A stretch of 50,089 nucleotides of DNA. Origin: an uncultured beta proteobacterium. Its GTDB lineage: Bacteria; Pseudomonadota; Gammaproteobacteria; Burkholderiales; Burkholderiaceae_A. The stretch is taken from the NCBI GenBank assembly GCA_902586195.1, contig CACIGF010000005.1, forward strand, positions 1-50,089. The letters run 5' to 3'. Shown here piece after piece: positions 17,332-28,291 of the stretch (position 1 is its first letter; every line of letters begins with the position of its first letter). The notes beneath the pieces were generated by a model. The model worked only from the letters and a program-made list of their open reading frames with translations. It was not told where the DNA came from and ran no database searches. Both the position numbers and the translations under genes were made by a program.

Positions 17332-18501
17332 TTAGCCGTCTTTTTTTAATCTAAGCGAGATAATTATCCAACAAAACGATGATATCAAACATAAGTAAAT
17401 GATACCATCAAACCCGTATTTTTCGAAAAGCAAACCTCCCATAGTGCCACCAAAAAAAATACCCATTGCTTGAAAGGTATTGTAAATAGCTAGAGAAAAT
17501 CCTCTACTTTCAAGCGCTGATAACATGGATACCCATGAGGGCAATATCGCCTCGAGCAAATTAAAACCCAGAAAATAAAGAACCATGGATAAAAGGAATA
17601 TCTCCTTAATTTCTGAAAATTGACCGAATGACCAAATGGATGAAATTAGAAGAAAAATTGAAAAAATAAAAAAGAACCTTTGCCTTCCATCCCTAGTAAT
17701 TTTCTTTACAGGCCAAATAATCCCTAAAAAGGCAAAACAAAGGACAGGAAAATAAATTTTCCAATGATCTTGAATTTGATAGCCGAAATCAAGAAGATAC
17801 AAGGGAATCATAATGAACAAAGCAGCCTGGATAGTCATCAAAATAAAAATGCTACAAAATAAAATAATAAGCTGAGACGAAAAATTCCTAAGGTTATAGC
17901 TTTCCACAATTTTTGTCCGTTCGAAACTTTTTGTTTCTTTGATTCCAAGAACTACTAACACTGCAAATATACCCAATAGGCCTACAATGAAAAACAATCC
18001 GTTTAATCCAACAAAAAAATATGTTATGGGAGAAATTACGAGAGCTAATATAAAAGCTATACCTATAGAAAGTCCTACAAATGCCATTGCTTTTGTCCGG
18101 ATCTTTGGTCGCGTAAGATCTGCTAAAAAAGCAGTAACGGCCGATGAAATTGCTCCCATACCCTGTACAAGTCTTGCGAGAATTAACTCTGTTGTATTTG
18201 TAGATACTGCAGCAAAAAAGCTTCCCAATGAAAATAAAAGTAATCCTGCGACGATAACCCTCCTGCGACCAAAAAAATCAGATAATATTCCGAAAGGAAT
18301 CTGAAAAATAGCTTGGGTTATTCCGTAGGCACCAATAACAAAACCAGCTTTTAAACCCACATTTAAGGGATCATTTTCCTGCAGGTCATAAACTATTACT
18401 GGCATTATAAAAAACAGACCTAACATTCTCAGACCGTAAACAAAGCTTAAAGCAAAGATGGCTTTTCGTTCGGACTGCAAAAGTGTTTCTGTTTCTCTCA
18501 T
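17332..18501 (-). CDS. MFS transporter
   Basis: Twelve-helix major facilitator in the inner membrane; substrate unknown. The loop between helices 2 and 3 reads [12 protein letters not shown], the MFS signature, and [20 protein letters not shown] continues into helices 4 and 5 like drug/H+ antiporters. At 389 residues it has the usual size of the 12-helix group. It lies between ssb and the divergent uvrA, an arrangement I recall from other Betaproteobacteria, so the gene is probably conserved in this spot and not recently acquired. Export of small molecules is inferred only from the family. Confidence 0.88.
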   Translation of the reverse strand: MRETETLLQSERKAIFALSFVYGLRMLGLFFIMPVIVYDLQENDPLNVGLKAGFVIGAYGITQAIFQIPFGILSDFFGRRRVIVAGLLLFSLGSFFAAVSTNTTELILARLVQGMGAISSAVTAFLADLTRPKIRTKAMAFVGLSIGIAFILALVISPITYFFVGLNGLFFIVGLLGIFAVLVVLGIKETKSFERTKIVESYNLRNFSSQLIILFCSIFILMTIQAALFIMIPLYLLDFGYQIQDHWKIYFPVLCFAFLGIIWPVKKITRDGRQRFFFIFSIFLLISSIWSFGQFSEIKEIFLLSMVLYFLGFNLLEAILPSWVSMLSALESRGFSLAIYNTFQAMGIFFGGTMGGLLFEKYGFDGIIYLCLISSFCWIIISLRLKKDG

Positions 18502-18543
18502 GTCTGGTTATATTAATGCATAATTTAAATTTAAAATAAGGTT

Positions 18544-21327
18544 ATGAAAGAAAATTCCTTTATTCATGTTCGCGGCGCAAGTACCCATAATTTAAAAAAA
18601 ATTGATGTCGATATTAAGCGTAATGCATTAGTAGTGATCACCGGTGTATCTGGCTCCGGTAAATCTTCATTAGCTTTCGACACAATTTATGCTGAAAGCC
18701 AAAGAAGATATGTAGAATCCCTTGCTATAACTGCTAGAAAATTTATTTCTCTGCCCCCCAGACCTGATGTTGACCTCATAGAAGGATTGTCTCCTTCTAT
18801 CGCGCTAGAGCAAAAAAATCTTATTCAAAACCCAAGATCAACTGTCGGAACATTAACAGACATCTTCGATTACCTTCGGGTGCTATTTGCAACTCGGGGA
18901 ACTTCACACTGCCCAGTTCATGGTACACCTCTTTCTCTAAAATCTATTTCAGAAATGTGTTACTTCATTCATCATGAGTTTACCGATCAACTCGTTGGGA
19001 TCTTCTCGAAAATTAAACTAGAAAACTTTGAACATAAAACTATCCAACAAAAATTTGACGAATTGAAATCGCTAGGATATTCGAAAGTCCGAATTCATGA
19101 AAAAGGCGCTCGCCCAAGAATACATGATTTGGACTCAGATCTCAAAAAACTGATCTCAAAAGTTACTGGAGTAGACTTGGTCGTGGACCGAGTAAAGGTC
19201 CATTCTGAAAACTCTACTAGAATTCAGGAATCTTTGGAATTAGCTATGACTGTCGAGAGTGAAATAGTAAAGGTAGGTTACTTAGATGGACAAGGAGAAG
19301 ACTGTATATTTGCCAAAAGCCCTATTTGTACAAAATGCGAATTTAAAGCAGAGGAACTGAATACTAGTCATTTCTCATTTAATAAACCTCAAGGCGCCTG
19401 TAATTCCTGCAGTGGCATCGGGACTGTGTATGACTTTGACCTCAAAAAAATTATCAAATTTCCTGAGGCATCAATTGATGGAGGGGCTATTCCAGGGTGG
19501 GACAAGAGAAATAAGTTTAACTATGCAATCATGAAAGGGTTAGCAAAGAGGTATAACTTTTCAACTACAGAAAAGTTTGGGAGCTTACCAGAACCAATAA
19601 AAAAAATTATTCTCTATGGCGAAAACAAAGCCAGGAGTTCTTTTCCCGGTATAGTGCCTCATCTTGCCAACCTTTGGGAAAAATCACATGATAAGACGTT
19701 AAGGGATAGTTTGAGTGAATATAAAAGTGATTTGGTTTGCCCAAGGTGCAATGGTTGTAGGTTGAATAAATTAGCTCGCTCCGTGACCGTTGCAATTGGT
19801 AAAAAATTTACCGCTATCGAAGACATTCTAAATCTTTCCCTTAAAGACTTAATTGAACATCTATCGGAAGAGAATAATGAAGACCAAATTATATGTGAAA
19901 TAAAAAATAGGATTGAGCTTCTCATCGAATTAGGGTTGCAGTACTTAACATTAAAAAGATCCTCCGGGTCTTTATCTGGAGGAGAAGTGCAGCGTATAAG
20001 ATTGGCGTCACAAATCGGGGCAAAACTATCAGGAATAACCTACGTTTTGGACGAACCATCGAAAGGACTTCACGCCAGAGATAACAAAAAACTAATAAAT
20101 GCACTAGTAAAACTAAAACGACTGGGTAACAGCGTTATCGTGGTTGAACATGACAGAGATATGATGCTAGCTGCAGATCAAATTGTTGATCTAGGACCTG
20201 GAGCTGGTAGTAATGGAGGAAAAGTGCTCTTCTCCGGTAATGTAAGAGATATCTTAAAGATAAGTCAATCGGAAACAGCTTCCTTTCTAAATTGTCCAAA
20301 TGTTAAAAGGAAGAATAAAAAAATTAAAAAAATTAAAGGTTGGTTAAGAATTGAAGGAGCGAACGAGAATAATCTAAAGAATCTTTGCGTCGACTTTCCT
20401 ATCAATACGTTAACTTGTGTTACAGGGGTCTCAGGTTCCGGTAAATCTACTTTGATAAATTATTGTCTAAAAAACGACTTTATGCATAACCAGATAATAT
20501 CTTTGGATTCAAATAAAAAGCAAATTAAATATCCGAACAAAAGCATAGAAAAATTGATTACGATTGATCAGAAAGCTATTGGCAAATCACCGAAAAGTAA
20601 TCCTGCTACATATACAGGGATATACTCACTCATTAGGGATTTGTTCGCCTCCACACTATTAGCGAAAGAAAAAGGTTATGACTCTGGGCGATTCTCGTTT
20701 AATAATGAAAGCGGCAGGTGTCAGAAGTGCAAAGGAGAGGGTGCGCTTCGTATTGACATGCATTTCCTGCCAGACGTTTATTCCATATGTGAGGAATGTG
20801 CCGGAACTCGATTCAATCAGGAAACAAAACTAATTCGCTGGAGAGGGAAAAATATATCTGATGTTCTGGATATGACAGTTGATATTGCTGCAGAGTTTTT
20901 TTCTTTCAGTAATAAAATTTCAAATATTTTGAACATGCTTAAAAGTGTTGGACTAGGTTACATAAAACTCGGTCAAAGTTCCCTGACATTTTCAGGGGGA
21001 GAAGCCCAACGCATTAAGCTTGCGCGAGAACTATCACGCGCCAATGATAAGCAGACTTTGTATCTTTTAGATGAGCCGACTACCGGGCTACACCATTCCG
21101 AAATCTCCTTATTACTTGACGTGCTGGAGAGATTAGTGGAACTAGGTCACTCTGTAATTGCAATAGAACACAACATAGATTTTATTTCCTCCTGCAGCTG
21201 GCTTATAGACATGGGGCCAGAGGGTGGACCCGAGGGTGGCAAAATAATTGCCGAGGGACATCCATTATCAGTTGCTAAAATTAAAACCAATGCAACGGGT
21301 CAGTACTTGCGCCCTTACTTAAACTGA
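18544..21327 (+). CDS. uvrA: Excinuclease ABC subunit UvrA
   Basis: Damage-sensing ATPase of nucleotide excision repair. Two ABC modules are present: Walker A GVSGSGKSS (34-42) and a second GVSGSGKST, signatures LSGGEVQRIRLAS and FSGGEAQRIKLA, and Walker B ends LDEPSKGLH and LDEPTTGLH. Zinc-binding cysteine pairs CTKC with CNSC, and CQKC with CEEC, are intact. The 927 residues are close to the usual 940. It is rather divergent: the first Walker B tail has SKG where most UvrA have SIG. Divergent from MFS-ssb across a 42-base gap; no clear LexA-type palindrome was seen there. Confidence 0.96.
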   Translation: MKENSFIHVRGASTHNLKKIDVDIKRNALVVITGVSGSGKSSLAFDTIYAESQRRYVESLAITARKFISLPPRPDVDLIEGLSPSIALEQKNLIQNPRSTVGTLTDIFDYLRVLFATRGTSHCPVHGTPLSLKSISEMCYFIHHEFTDQLVGIFSKIKLENFEHKTIQQKFDELKSLGYSKVRIHEKGARPRIHDLDSDLKKLISKVTGVDLVVDRVKVHSENSTRIQESLELAMTVESEIVKVGYLDGQGEDCIFAKSPICTKCEFKAEELNTSHFSFNKPQGACNSCSGIGTVYDFDLKKIIKFPEASIDGGAIPGWDKRNKFNYAIMKGLAKRYNFSTTEKFGSLPEPIKKIILYGENKARSSFPGIVPHLANLWEKSHDKTLRDSLSEYKSDLVCPRCNGCRLNKLARSVTVAIGKKFTAIEDILNLSLKDLIEHLSEENNEDQIICEIKNRIELLIELGLQYLTLKRSSGSLSGGEVQRIRLASQIGAKLSGITYVLDEPSKGLHARDNKKLINALVKLKRLGNSVIVVEHDRDMMLAADQIVDLGPGAGSNGGKVLFSGNVRDILKISQSETASFLNCPNVKRKNKKIKKIKGWLRIEGANENNLKNLCVDFPINTLTCVTGVSGSGKSTLINYCLKNDFMHNQIISLDSNKKQIKYPNKSIEKLITIDQKAIGKSPKSNPATYTGIYSLIRDLFASTLLAKEKGYDSGRFSFNNESGRCQKCKGEGALRIDMHFLPDVYSICEECAGTRFNQETKLIRWRGKNISDVLDMTVDIAAEFFSFSNKISNILNMLKSVGLGYIKLGQSSLTFSGGEAQRIKLARELSRANDKQTLYLLDEPTTGLHHSEISLLLDVLERLVELGHSVIAIEHNIDFISSCSWLIDMGPEGGPEGGKIIAEGHPLSVAKIKTNATGQYLRPYLN

Positions 21328-21347
21328 CATAGTTGGAAGGACCGAAA

Positions 21348-22796
21348 TCATGGAGTCGAAAGGAATTTATTTATTGCCTCAGCGGCTTTTCTTCCTTCCC
21401 TAATTGCCCAAACAACCAAAGATTGGCCTCTTCTAACATCCCCAGCTGCAAAAACATTTTTTCTATTTGTTTTGTAAGAATCCAAACCATTGTCACTAGC
21501 CTTAACGTTTCCTCGACTATCCTTTTCCACTTGAAAATCTGCAATAAGGCTTTGGGTTGGCGACACGAATCCCATTGACAACAATACTAAATCTGCTTGA
21601 TAAATCTTCTCAGAACCGTCAACTTCAGAATACTTACCATTTTCCCAGATCAAGCTACAGGTTTTCACTGCCGTGACTTTTCCATTTTCACCCATAAACT
21701 CTTTCGTAGCCAAAGCGAACTGCCTTTCGCATCCCTCTTGATGACTAGATGAAGTCCGCAATTTTTGCGGCCAATATGGCCAAGTTAGACCTTTATTCTC
21801 TTCCTTTGGAGGCTGCGGCATTAACTCAAATTGCGTTACTGATTTTGCTCCCTGCCGGTTTGAAGTCCCAACACAGTCAGAACCAGTATCCCCCCCTCCT
21901 ATAACAACAACGTGTTTGTCTTTTGCAGATAAAGAGTCTTCCAATTTGTCACCGGCACAAATCATATTCTGCAAAGGAAGAAAATCCATAGCAAAGTGGA
22001 CTCCAGATAATTGCCTACCTGGGACAGGAAGGTCCCTTGGTTGCTCAGCGCCACCTGCAATTAAAACGGCATCAAAATCATTCTCTAGGATCTCGGGACT
22101 CATAATTTTACCCGAGAAATTCTTTGCATCTTTTTGACTGATCTTTCCCACTAAAACACTTTTTTCAAAAATAACACCTTCCTTTTCCATCTGATTTATC
22201 CTACGGTCGATGTTGTACTTTTCCATTTTGAAATCCGGGATCCCGTATCTCAAAAGACCTCCGATACGGTTACTTTTTTCAAAAATTACTACAGAATGAC
22301 CAAGTCGAGCTAGTTGTTGACCTGCCGCCAAGCCTGCTGGGCCTGAGCCAACAATTGCAATCCTCTTCCCTGTCTGTAATTTCGGAATTACGGGTTTAAC
22401 CCAACCTTCACTCCAACCTCGATCAATGATTGCTTGCTCAATTGATTTTATTCCTACTGCTTCACTATTAAAGTTTAAGGTGCAAGCTGCTTCACATGGT
22501 GCTGGACAGATTCTTCCTGTGAACTCAGGAAAATTATTAGTGCTATGTAAAACTTCCAACGCCGTTTGCCAATCGGAATCCATAACTAAGCTGTTGAAGT
22601 CTGGAATGACATTGTTAATTGGGCAACCATTATTACAAAAAGGAGTCCCACAATCCATACATCGGCTCGCCTGGAGCCCAGCCTCTTTTTCTGACAAAGT
22701 TTTTACGAATTCTTTATAATGGTTAACTCGCTTTTCCGGATTCTCGGACTTTTGCTCTACTCTTTCTAATTCTAGAAAACCAACAGGATTTGCCAT
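21348..22796 (-). CDS. gltD: Glutamate synthase [NADPH] small subunit GltD
   Basis: Beta subunit that passes electrons from NADPH via FAD to the large subunit. The N-terminal cysteines [14 protein letters not shown] (Cys46, 49, 54, 58) are the expected iron-sulfur ligands. The FAD Rossmann loop is [12 protein letters not shown] and the NADPH loop [12 protein letters not shown]; near the C-terminus [18 protein letters not shown] is conserved. The 482 residues are typical. It begins 16 bases after gltB and ends 20 bases from the convergent uvrA stop. Confidence 0.97.
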   Translation of the reverse strand: MANPVGFLELERVEQKSENPEKRVNHYKEFVKTLSEKEAGLQASRCMDCGTPFCNNGCPINNVIPDFNSLVMDSDWQTALEVLHSTNNFPEFTGRICPAPCEAACTLNFNSEAVGIKSIEQAIIDRGWSEGWVKPVIPKLQTGKRIAIVGSGPAGLAAGQQLARLGHSVVIFEKSNRIGGLLRYGIPDFKMEKYNIDRRINQMEKEGVIFEKSVLVGKISQKDAKNFSGKIMSPEILENDFDAVLIAGGAEQPRDLPVPGRQLSGVHFAMDFLPLQNMICAGDKLEDSLSAKDKHVVVIGGGDTGSDCVGTSNRQGAKSVTQFELMPQPPKEENKGLTWPYWPQKLRTSSSHQEGCERQFALATKEFMGENGKVTAVKTCSLIWENGKYSEVDGSEKIYQADLVLLSMGFVSPTQSLIADFQVEKDSRGNVKASDNGLDSYKTNRKNVFAAGDVRRGQSLVVWAIREGRKAAEAINKFLSTP

Positions 22797-22812
22797 ACTT
22801 AAACTCCTCTTC

Positions 22813-25800
22813 TCAATGTTTGGCTAGTTTAGAAATTTTTTTGTCATTTCTAGACTCACTTAGTTCAATTAGTGCTCGTTGGTACTCTTTTGGAAAAACT
22901 TTTACAAAGTGATTTAGTTCTGAGCTCCAATTTTTTAGTATTTTTTTTGCCAACTGGCTTCCAGTATTTTTATGGTGTTCTTCTACTAATGTTTTCAAAA
23001 TAATTTCGTCAGGTTCACCTTTGTGCCAAAGGTCTCTACTTAAAGTACTGTCCTGAATATTTTTTGGTTCAACTGATACGAGGTCCACCATTGACTGATT
23101 ACATCTGGCAATAAACTTTTTATCAGTGTTATAAACATAAGCTACACCCCCAGACATTCCAGCTGCAAAATTACGGCCCGTCTCTCCTAAAATAACTACC
23201 GTCCCTCCAGTCATATACTCACAGCCATGATCGCCGACCCCTTCCACAACAGCCTCAGCTCCGGAAAGCCTTACACAAAATCTTTCACCAGCGACACCGG
23301 AGAAAAACGCCTTACCAGAAGTTGCTCCATATAAGACTGTATTTCCTACTATGATATTGTCTTTTGCAGGTCCAACAAATTCCCTAGAAGGCTTGACAAT
23401 TATGGTGCCCCCTGACAACCCTTTTCCTGTGTAGTCGTTAGCTTCTCCAGTGAGGTCCAATGTAACTCCATTAATGAGAAAAGCGCCGAAAGATTGTCCA
23501 CCTGTTCCTTCGCATTTGACATTCAGATTCTTACCTAAATCGAACAAACTTTTCCCAAACTTACGAGCTACATAACCAGAAAGCATTGCTCCGACTGTCC
23601 GGTTTATATTCTTAACTGGCTTTTTAATCTCAATATTTCTAGTCTTGTTATTGATGGCCGATTGCACTTCTGAAATTAGATCATTGTCGAGAGCTTTCGA
23701 GAGCGCATGGTCCTGAGCAGTAGTGTGTTTTCTATTCTCCTGATCTATATTTTCTGGGACATAAAAGAGTTTTGAAAAATCGAGGCCTTTCGCCTTCCAT
23801 GTAAGGATGGCATCATTGGTTCGTAATAAATCAGCTCTTCCTATCAATTCATCCAGTGTCTTTGCGCCGAGCTGGGCCATGATTTGCCTTACTTCTTCCG
23901 CGACAAAGAAGAAGTAATTTACAACGTGATCTGGAGTGCCTGCATATCTCTTTCTGAGTTCCGGATCCTGAGTTGCTATTCCAACAGGACAGGTATTTAA
24001 ATGACATTTTCTCATCATAATACATCCTTCAGCAACAAGAGGAGCAGTTGCAAAACCCATTTCGTCGGCTCCGAGTAATGCAGCAATAACAACATCGCGT
24101 CCAGTTTTCATTTGACCATCCACTTGAACCTTTATGCGACTTCTTAAACCATTAAGAACGAGGGTTTGTTGCGTCTCTGCCAAACCGATCTCCCACGGCG
24201 ACCCTGCATGCTTGATGGAAGATAATGGTGATGCACCGGTTCCTCCATCATGGCCTGCAATCACAACATGATCAGCTTTCGCTTTGGAAACACCAGCTGC
24301 AACGGTTCCAACTCCAATTTCCGAAACAAGTTTAACGGAAATATCTGCTTTGGGAGAGACGTTTTTAAGATCATGGATAAGCTGGGCCAGATCTTCAATT
24401 GAGTAAATATCGTGATGAGGAGGAGGCGAAATTAAGCCTACTCCGGGAACAGAGTATCGTAAAGACCCAATATACTCTGATACTTTCCCCCCAGGCAATT
24501 GCCCGCCTTCCCCTGGCTTTGCACCTTGTGCCATTTTGATCTGTATTTGATCAGCAGAGGAAAGATACTCGGTTGTAACCCCAAATCGACCCGAAGCGAC
24601 CTGTTTTATTTTAGAACGTAAGCTATCATTTTTTTTAAGAGGAAAGTCCGATTTAATATCAGCGTTTTTGAGTCTAAACGAGAGCGTTTCTTTGTCACCA
24701 GAGACTTTCTTATCGTATTCACCACCAAACATATAACGATCTCTATCTTCACCGCCCTCGCCAGTATTTGACTTTCCTCCTAGCCTGTTCATGGCGACAG
24801 CAAGAGTTGTATGAGCCTCAGTTGAAATAGAACCCAATGACATAGCCCCAGTGGAAAACCTTTTTACAATCTTCTCTACAGGCTCAACTTTATCAATTGA
24901 GATAGCCTTTGATGGATCTACTTTAAAAGAAAATAAACCCCTTAACGTCATATTCCTCTCGCTCTGATCATTAATAATCTGAGCATATTGCTTATAAGAC
25001 TCCCACTGATTGCCTCTGACTGCATGCTGAAGATTGGCTATTGCATCTGGCGTCCACATGTGATTTTCCCCGCCTATCCGCCATTCATATTCTCCGCCTG
25101 AGGATAAGACTGAATGAGCATTACTTTCTCGATCCTTAAAAGTGTCATGATGGAGCTTAATCATCTCTTCGGCCAGTTCAAAGATTCCTACTCCTCCTAC
25201 AGCACTCGACGTACCCCTAAAATATGTCCCAACAATCTCTTCTGATAGCCCAACTGCTTCGAAAATTTGTGCGCCACAATAGGACATATAAGTTGAGATA
25301 CCCATTTTTGACATGATCTTCATTAAACCCTTTCCAACTGCCTTTATATAATTTTCTACAGCACGATCTTCACCAACCTGGGATGCAACGAGATTTGAAT
25401 TGTGCGAAATGGTTTCCAACGCTAAGTACGGATGAATAGCCTCTGCCCCGTAACCCGCTAGAACAGCGAAATGATGAACCTCTCTTGCTAAGCCTGTTTC
25501 AACCACTAATCCAGTTGAAGTACGCAAACCCTCCTGAACCAAATGTTGGTGAATCGCCGATAAGGCCAATAAAGAGGGAACAGCAACATTTTCTCTCGAC
25601 ACTCCCTTATCGCTGATTATTAAAATATTATAACCGTCCTTTACGGCATCAGCTGCGTCAGCACACAAACTGGATAGTTTTGCCTCAACACCAGCGCTCC
25701 CCCACGAGACTGGATAACAAATATCTAAGGTATGAGATTTGAATTTTCCATTAGAGTGAACAACAATATTATTAATTTTGTTCATATCTTTGAAATTCAA

Positions 25801-27522
25801 TATCGGCTGTGCAACCTCAATTCTCAAGGGAGGATTTGTTTGATTGATATCGAGGAGATTTGGTCTTGGTCCTATAAAATTTACTAGCGACATTACTATT
25901 GCTTCCCTGATCGGATCTATCGGAGGGTTAGTCACTTGCGCAAATAGTTGCTTAAAATAATTGAATATTGGCTTACTGCGACTAGATAAGACTGCTAAAG
26001 GCGTATCGTTACCCATTGACCCTATTCCTTCCTGGCCAGTGGAACACATCGGAGTAAACAAATACTTAATGTCCTCTTTAGTGTAACCGAATACCTGTTG
26101 CTTTTCGGATGTTGAAATACCAACATTCCTTTTTTGTGTTTTCTCCTCAGAGGCCTTTATGTCACCCAATTTTAAAGTCAGATTTTCTATCCAATTTCTA
26201 TAGGGTTTCTGTTTAGAGATACTCTCTTTTATCTCGTCATCGTCAATTAATCTTTTTTCCTCAAGATCAATAAGAAACATTTTACCTGGCTGCAACCTCC
26301 ATTTTCTGACAACCCTATTTTCGTTTACTGGCAAAACTCCTGTTTCGGAGGCCATGATAACTAGACCATCATCTGTAATACAATAACGCGAAGGCCTCAG
26401 CCCATTCCTATCGAGAGTGGCTCCTATTTGTTTTCCGTCAGTAAATACGATCGAAGCTGGACCGTCCCATGGTTCCATCATCGGAGCATGATATTCATAA
26501 AACGCTCTTCTAGTCTCTGGCATCGACTCATTTTGTTCCCAGGGCTCAGGAATCATCATCATCACAGCCTGCGCAAGAGAGTATCCTGATGCAACGAGAA
26601 GTTCTAAACAGTTGTCAAAGACAGCGGTATCAGACTGGCCGAAGTCGCAGACCGGGTAGAGCTTTTTTAGATCATCACCAAAATAGGGAGACGCCATAGA
26701 GCCTTCTCTTGCCTTTAGCCAGTTAAAGTTTCCCTTAACTGTGTTTATCTCGCCATTGTGGGCAATTAATCGGAACGGCTGAGCGAGGCTCCATTCAGGA
26801 AAGGTGTTTGTTGAGAATCTTTGATGGACTAAAGCCAGTGCTGACGTGACATTTTTGTCCGTTAAGTCAGAAAAATATGCTCCTACTTGATTAGACAGGA
26901 GGAGGCCCTTATAGAGAACTACTCTGCTTGATAAGGAGCAAAAGTAAAATTCTCTTCCATGTTTCAAATCCAACTTGTTTACATCATTACTTGCGATCTT
27001 TCGAATTACCATGAGTTTACGTTCGAAAGCATCTTGAACAAAAATATCCGAACCCCTGCCAATGAAAACTTGCCTTATAACTGGTTCTTTTTCTTTCACT
27101 CTTGGCGACATAGGAATAGTGCTATTAACCGGCACGGTTCTCCATCCCAATAAAATTTGTCTTTCCTCTATGATCGCTCGTTCTATAGCCCTTTCACAGG
27201 CCAATCGCGCACCCTGCTCTTTAGGCAAGAAAACCATACCAATACCGTACTCTCCCTCTGCAGGGAGAGTAACCCCATCGAATGAAAGCTTCTCGCGAAA
27301 AAACTTGTCGGGGATTTGTAACATAATGCCAGCACCGTCTCCCATAAGAGGGTCTGCTCCAACGGCTCCTCGATGTTCTAGATTTTCAAGAATTTTCAAA
27401 CCGTCAAGAACAATTTGGTGTGTTTTTTCACCCTTAATGCTCGCTATAAAGCCAACTCCACAGGAATCATGTTCGTATTGGGGATTATATAGTCCAGCAT
27501 TTTTTTTTCTTGAAAAATTCAT
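22813..27522 (-). CDS. gltB: Glutamate synthase [NADPH] large subunit GltB
   Basis: Makes two glutamates from glutamine and 2-oxoglutarate, the ammonium-assimilation partner of glutamine synthetase. The N-terminal class II amidotransferase exposes Cys21 (HDSCGVGF) after removal of a short propeptide. The central and FMN-binding synthase domains follow, with [11 protein letters not shown], the loop [13 protein letters not shown] and the 3Fe-4S cysteines in [14 protein letters not shown]. The C-terminal beta-helix domain has repeated Gly-rich turns (about 1270-1500). I chose ATG 27522; a GTG two codons upstream (27528) is also open. No strong ribosome site is visible at either. Confidence 0.97.
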   Translation of the reverse strand: MNFSRKKNAGLYNPQYEHDSCGVGFIASIKGEKTHQIVLDGLKILENLEHRGAVGADPLMGDGAGIMLQIPDKFFREKLSFDGVTLPAEGEYGIGMVFLPKEQGARLACERAIERAIIEERQILLGWRTVPVNSTIPMSPRVKEKEPVIRQVFIGRGSDIFVQDAFERKLMVIRKIASNDVNKLDLKHGREFYFCSLSSRVVLYKGLLLSNQVGAYFSDLTDKNVTSALALVHQRFSTNTFPEWSLAQPFRLIAHNGEINTVKGNFNWLKAREGSMASPYFGDDLKKLYPVCDFGQSDTAVFDNCLELLVASGYSLAQAVMMMIPEPWEQNESMPETRRAFYEYHAPMMEPWDGPASIVFTDGKQIGATLDRNGLRPSRYCITDDGLVIMASETGVLPVNENRVVRKWRLQPGKMFLIDLEEKRLIDDDEIKESISKQKPYRNWIENLTLKLGDIKASEEKTQKRNVGISTSEKQQVFGYTKEDIKYLFTPMCSTGQEGIGSMGNDTPLAVLSSRSKPIFNYFKQLFAQVTNPPIDPIREAIVMSLVNFIGPRPNLLDINQTNPPLRIEVAQPILNFKDMNKINNIVVHSNGKFKSHTLDICYPVSWGSAGVEAKLSSLCADAADAVKDGYNILIISDKGVSRENVAVPSLLALSAIHQHLVQEGLRTSTGLVVETGLAREVHHFAVLAGYGAEAIHPYLALETISHNSNLVASQVGEDRAVENYIKAVGKGLMKIMSKMGISTYMSYCGAQIFEAVGLSEEIVGTYFRGTSSAVGGVGIFELAEEMIKLHHDTFKDRESNAHSVLSSGGEYEWRIGGENHMWTPDAIANLQHAVRGNQWESYKQYAQIINDQSERNMTLRGLFSFKVDPSKAISIDKVEPVEKIVKRFSTGAMSLGSISTEAHTTLAVAMNRLGGKSNTGEGGEDRDRYMFGGEYDKKVSGDKETLSFRLKNADIKSDFPLKKNDSLRSKIKQVASGRFGVTTEYLSSADQIQIKMAQGAKPGEGGQLPGGKVSEYIGSLRYSVPGVGLISPPPHHDIYSIEDLAQLIHDLKNVSPKADISVKLVSEIGVGTVAAGVSKAKADHVVIAGHDGGTGASPLSSIKHAGSPWEIGLAETQQTLVLNGLRSRIKVQVDGQMKTGRDVVIAALLGADEMGFATAPLVAEGCIMMRKCHLNTCPVGIATQDPELRKRYAGTPDHVVNYFFFVAEEVRQIMAQLGAKTLDELIGRADLLRTNDAILTWKAKGLDFSKLFYVPENIDQENRKHTTAQDHALSKALDNDLISEVQSAINNKTRNIEIKKPVKNINRTVGAMLSGYVARKFGKSLFDLGKNLNVKCEGTGGQSFGAFLINGVTLDLTGEANDYTGKGLSGGTIIVKPSREFVGPAKDNIIVGNTVLYGATSGKAFFSGVAGERFCVRLSGAEAVVEGVGDHGCEYMTGGTVVILGETGRNFAAGMSGGVAYVYNTDKKFIARCNQSMVDLVSVEPKNIQDSTLSRDLWHKGEPDEIILKTLVEEHHKNTGSQLAKKILKNWSSELNHFVKVFPKEYQRALIELSESRNDKKISKLAKH

Positions 27523-27555
27523 AATCACACTAAGTCATTCAATTTTTGGCCTTTT

Positions 27556-27584
27556 ACTATAAACTATTTTTAAAAAGGGGTCAG
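27556..27584 (-). promoter_or_regulatory. Possible gltB promoter
   Basis: On the minus strand CTGACC (27579-27584) and TATAGT (27556-27561) are 17 bases apart, giving a leader of about 25 bases before gltB. The -35 hexamer lies within the GGGGTCAGA-type element noted at 27577-27585. Matches are moderate (4 and 5 of 6), so this is a prediction from sequence only. Confidence 0.45.
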
Positions 27585-27599
27585 AACAATCTTGCTTTT

Positions 27600-27626
27600 T
27601 AGGTGCAATATAATTAATCGCACCTA
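27600..27626. repeat. Small inverted repeat between the transposase-like gene and gltB
   Basis: TAGGTGC (27600-27606) and GCACCTA (27620-27626) form a perfect 7-bp stem around a 13-base AT-rich loop. It lies 6 bases past the stop of the transposase-like gene. On the minus strand it is followed by A-rich sequence, not a T run, so a normal intrinsic terminator for that strand is not supported. It could be a remnant REP-like end of the transposase-like element, or a binding site. Confidence 0.5.
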
Positions 27627-27631
27627 TTTTA

Positions 27632-28291
27632 TTAGGGGATTTTCGTACCGCTTTTTAACCATGGCAACCCTCTATTTATACATCGGGTAATTTCTTTTAC
27701 CACCATTTGCGCCTGCGGTTCAGATAAAAATTTTTTATATTTGAACTGCCGTTCAAACGGAGTATTACCCAAACCCCAATAAGATGGTATTGGTGAAATA
27801 AAGTTTCTGAACTTTTTCTTATTAATTATGTGATTAGTTCCCGAAAATACTCCACAGTAATGAGCACAAGTGGACCAACCCCACTCGATTTCATTATTGG
27901 TTAAGCCACTCGTTTTTGATAATTGATCTAAATATTTCTGTGCGTTTAACTCTAAAACAGGATTTCTGTCCATCCAATAAGATTTGTATCGACCATCCCA
28001 GAGTGTCCCAGTCCTTCCCCAACGTTGGTTGAAATAACGGACATATTCCCTTCCCACTGACTGGACTGTTAATGCAATAGAGTTTTCTTCATGTGGTGTA
28101 AATAGCCAATGTGCCTCATGTTGTAACAGTTGAAATGCGTGTATTGCCGCTTTGTACCTTACTCCTCCTTCAAAAACTACCATAAGGTATGTTTCTCTAT
28201 CTTTATCATCAAAAAATATATCAGAACCATTATGTCCTCGCTGTACTACATAGTGAACCTTACCTTTAGATATTGTTCGATTTAGTCTCAC
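27632..28291 (-). CDS. Transposase-like protein of the Y1/REP-associated tyrosine transposase family, HUH motif damaged
   Basis: 219 residues related to RAYT proteins. Family features are VHYVVQRGHNGSDIFF near the start, FNQRWGRTGTLWDGRYKS (87-104), the helix with the nucleophile KYLDQL (Tyr120) and LGNTPFERQ (174-182). The expected HUH pair reads HEAH (58-61), so by alignment the first catalytic His is Glu59 and only His61 remains. The GTG start lies inside dgt, overlapping its end by 26 bases, so the gene is embedded in the aroK-aroB-dgt transcript. This looks like a settled, probably domesticated gene, perhaps without transposition activity. An alternative is a slowly decaying element. Confidence 0.8.
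   Translation of the reverse strand: MRLNRTISKGKVHYVVQRGHNGSDIFFDDKDRETYLMVVFEGGVRYKAAIHAFQLLQHEAHWLFTPHEENSIALTVQSVGREYVRYFNQRWGRTGTLWDGRYKSYWMDRNPVLELNAQKYLDQLSKTSGLTNNEIEWGWSTCAHYCGVFSGTNHIINKKKFRNFISPIPSYWGLGNTPFERQFKYKKFLSEPQAQMVVKEITRCINRGLPWLKSGTKIP

Noticed and set aside
27062-27562. 166-residue open frame on the plus strand
   Set aside because: Antisense to the conserved N-terminal amidotransferase domain of gltB; composition is a shadow of that gene.
27600-27626. Hairpin as an NtrC site for gltB
   Set aside because: NtrC sites have GCAC pointing inward with a short centre; here the halves are GGTGC then GCACC, 13 bases apart, and no sigma54 -24/-12 boxes are seen.
27600-27640. Hairpin as the intrinsic terminator of the dgt operon
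   Set aside because: In the minus direction the stem is followed by an A-rich, not T-rich, stretch; the T-rich side faces the plus strand, where no gene ends.
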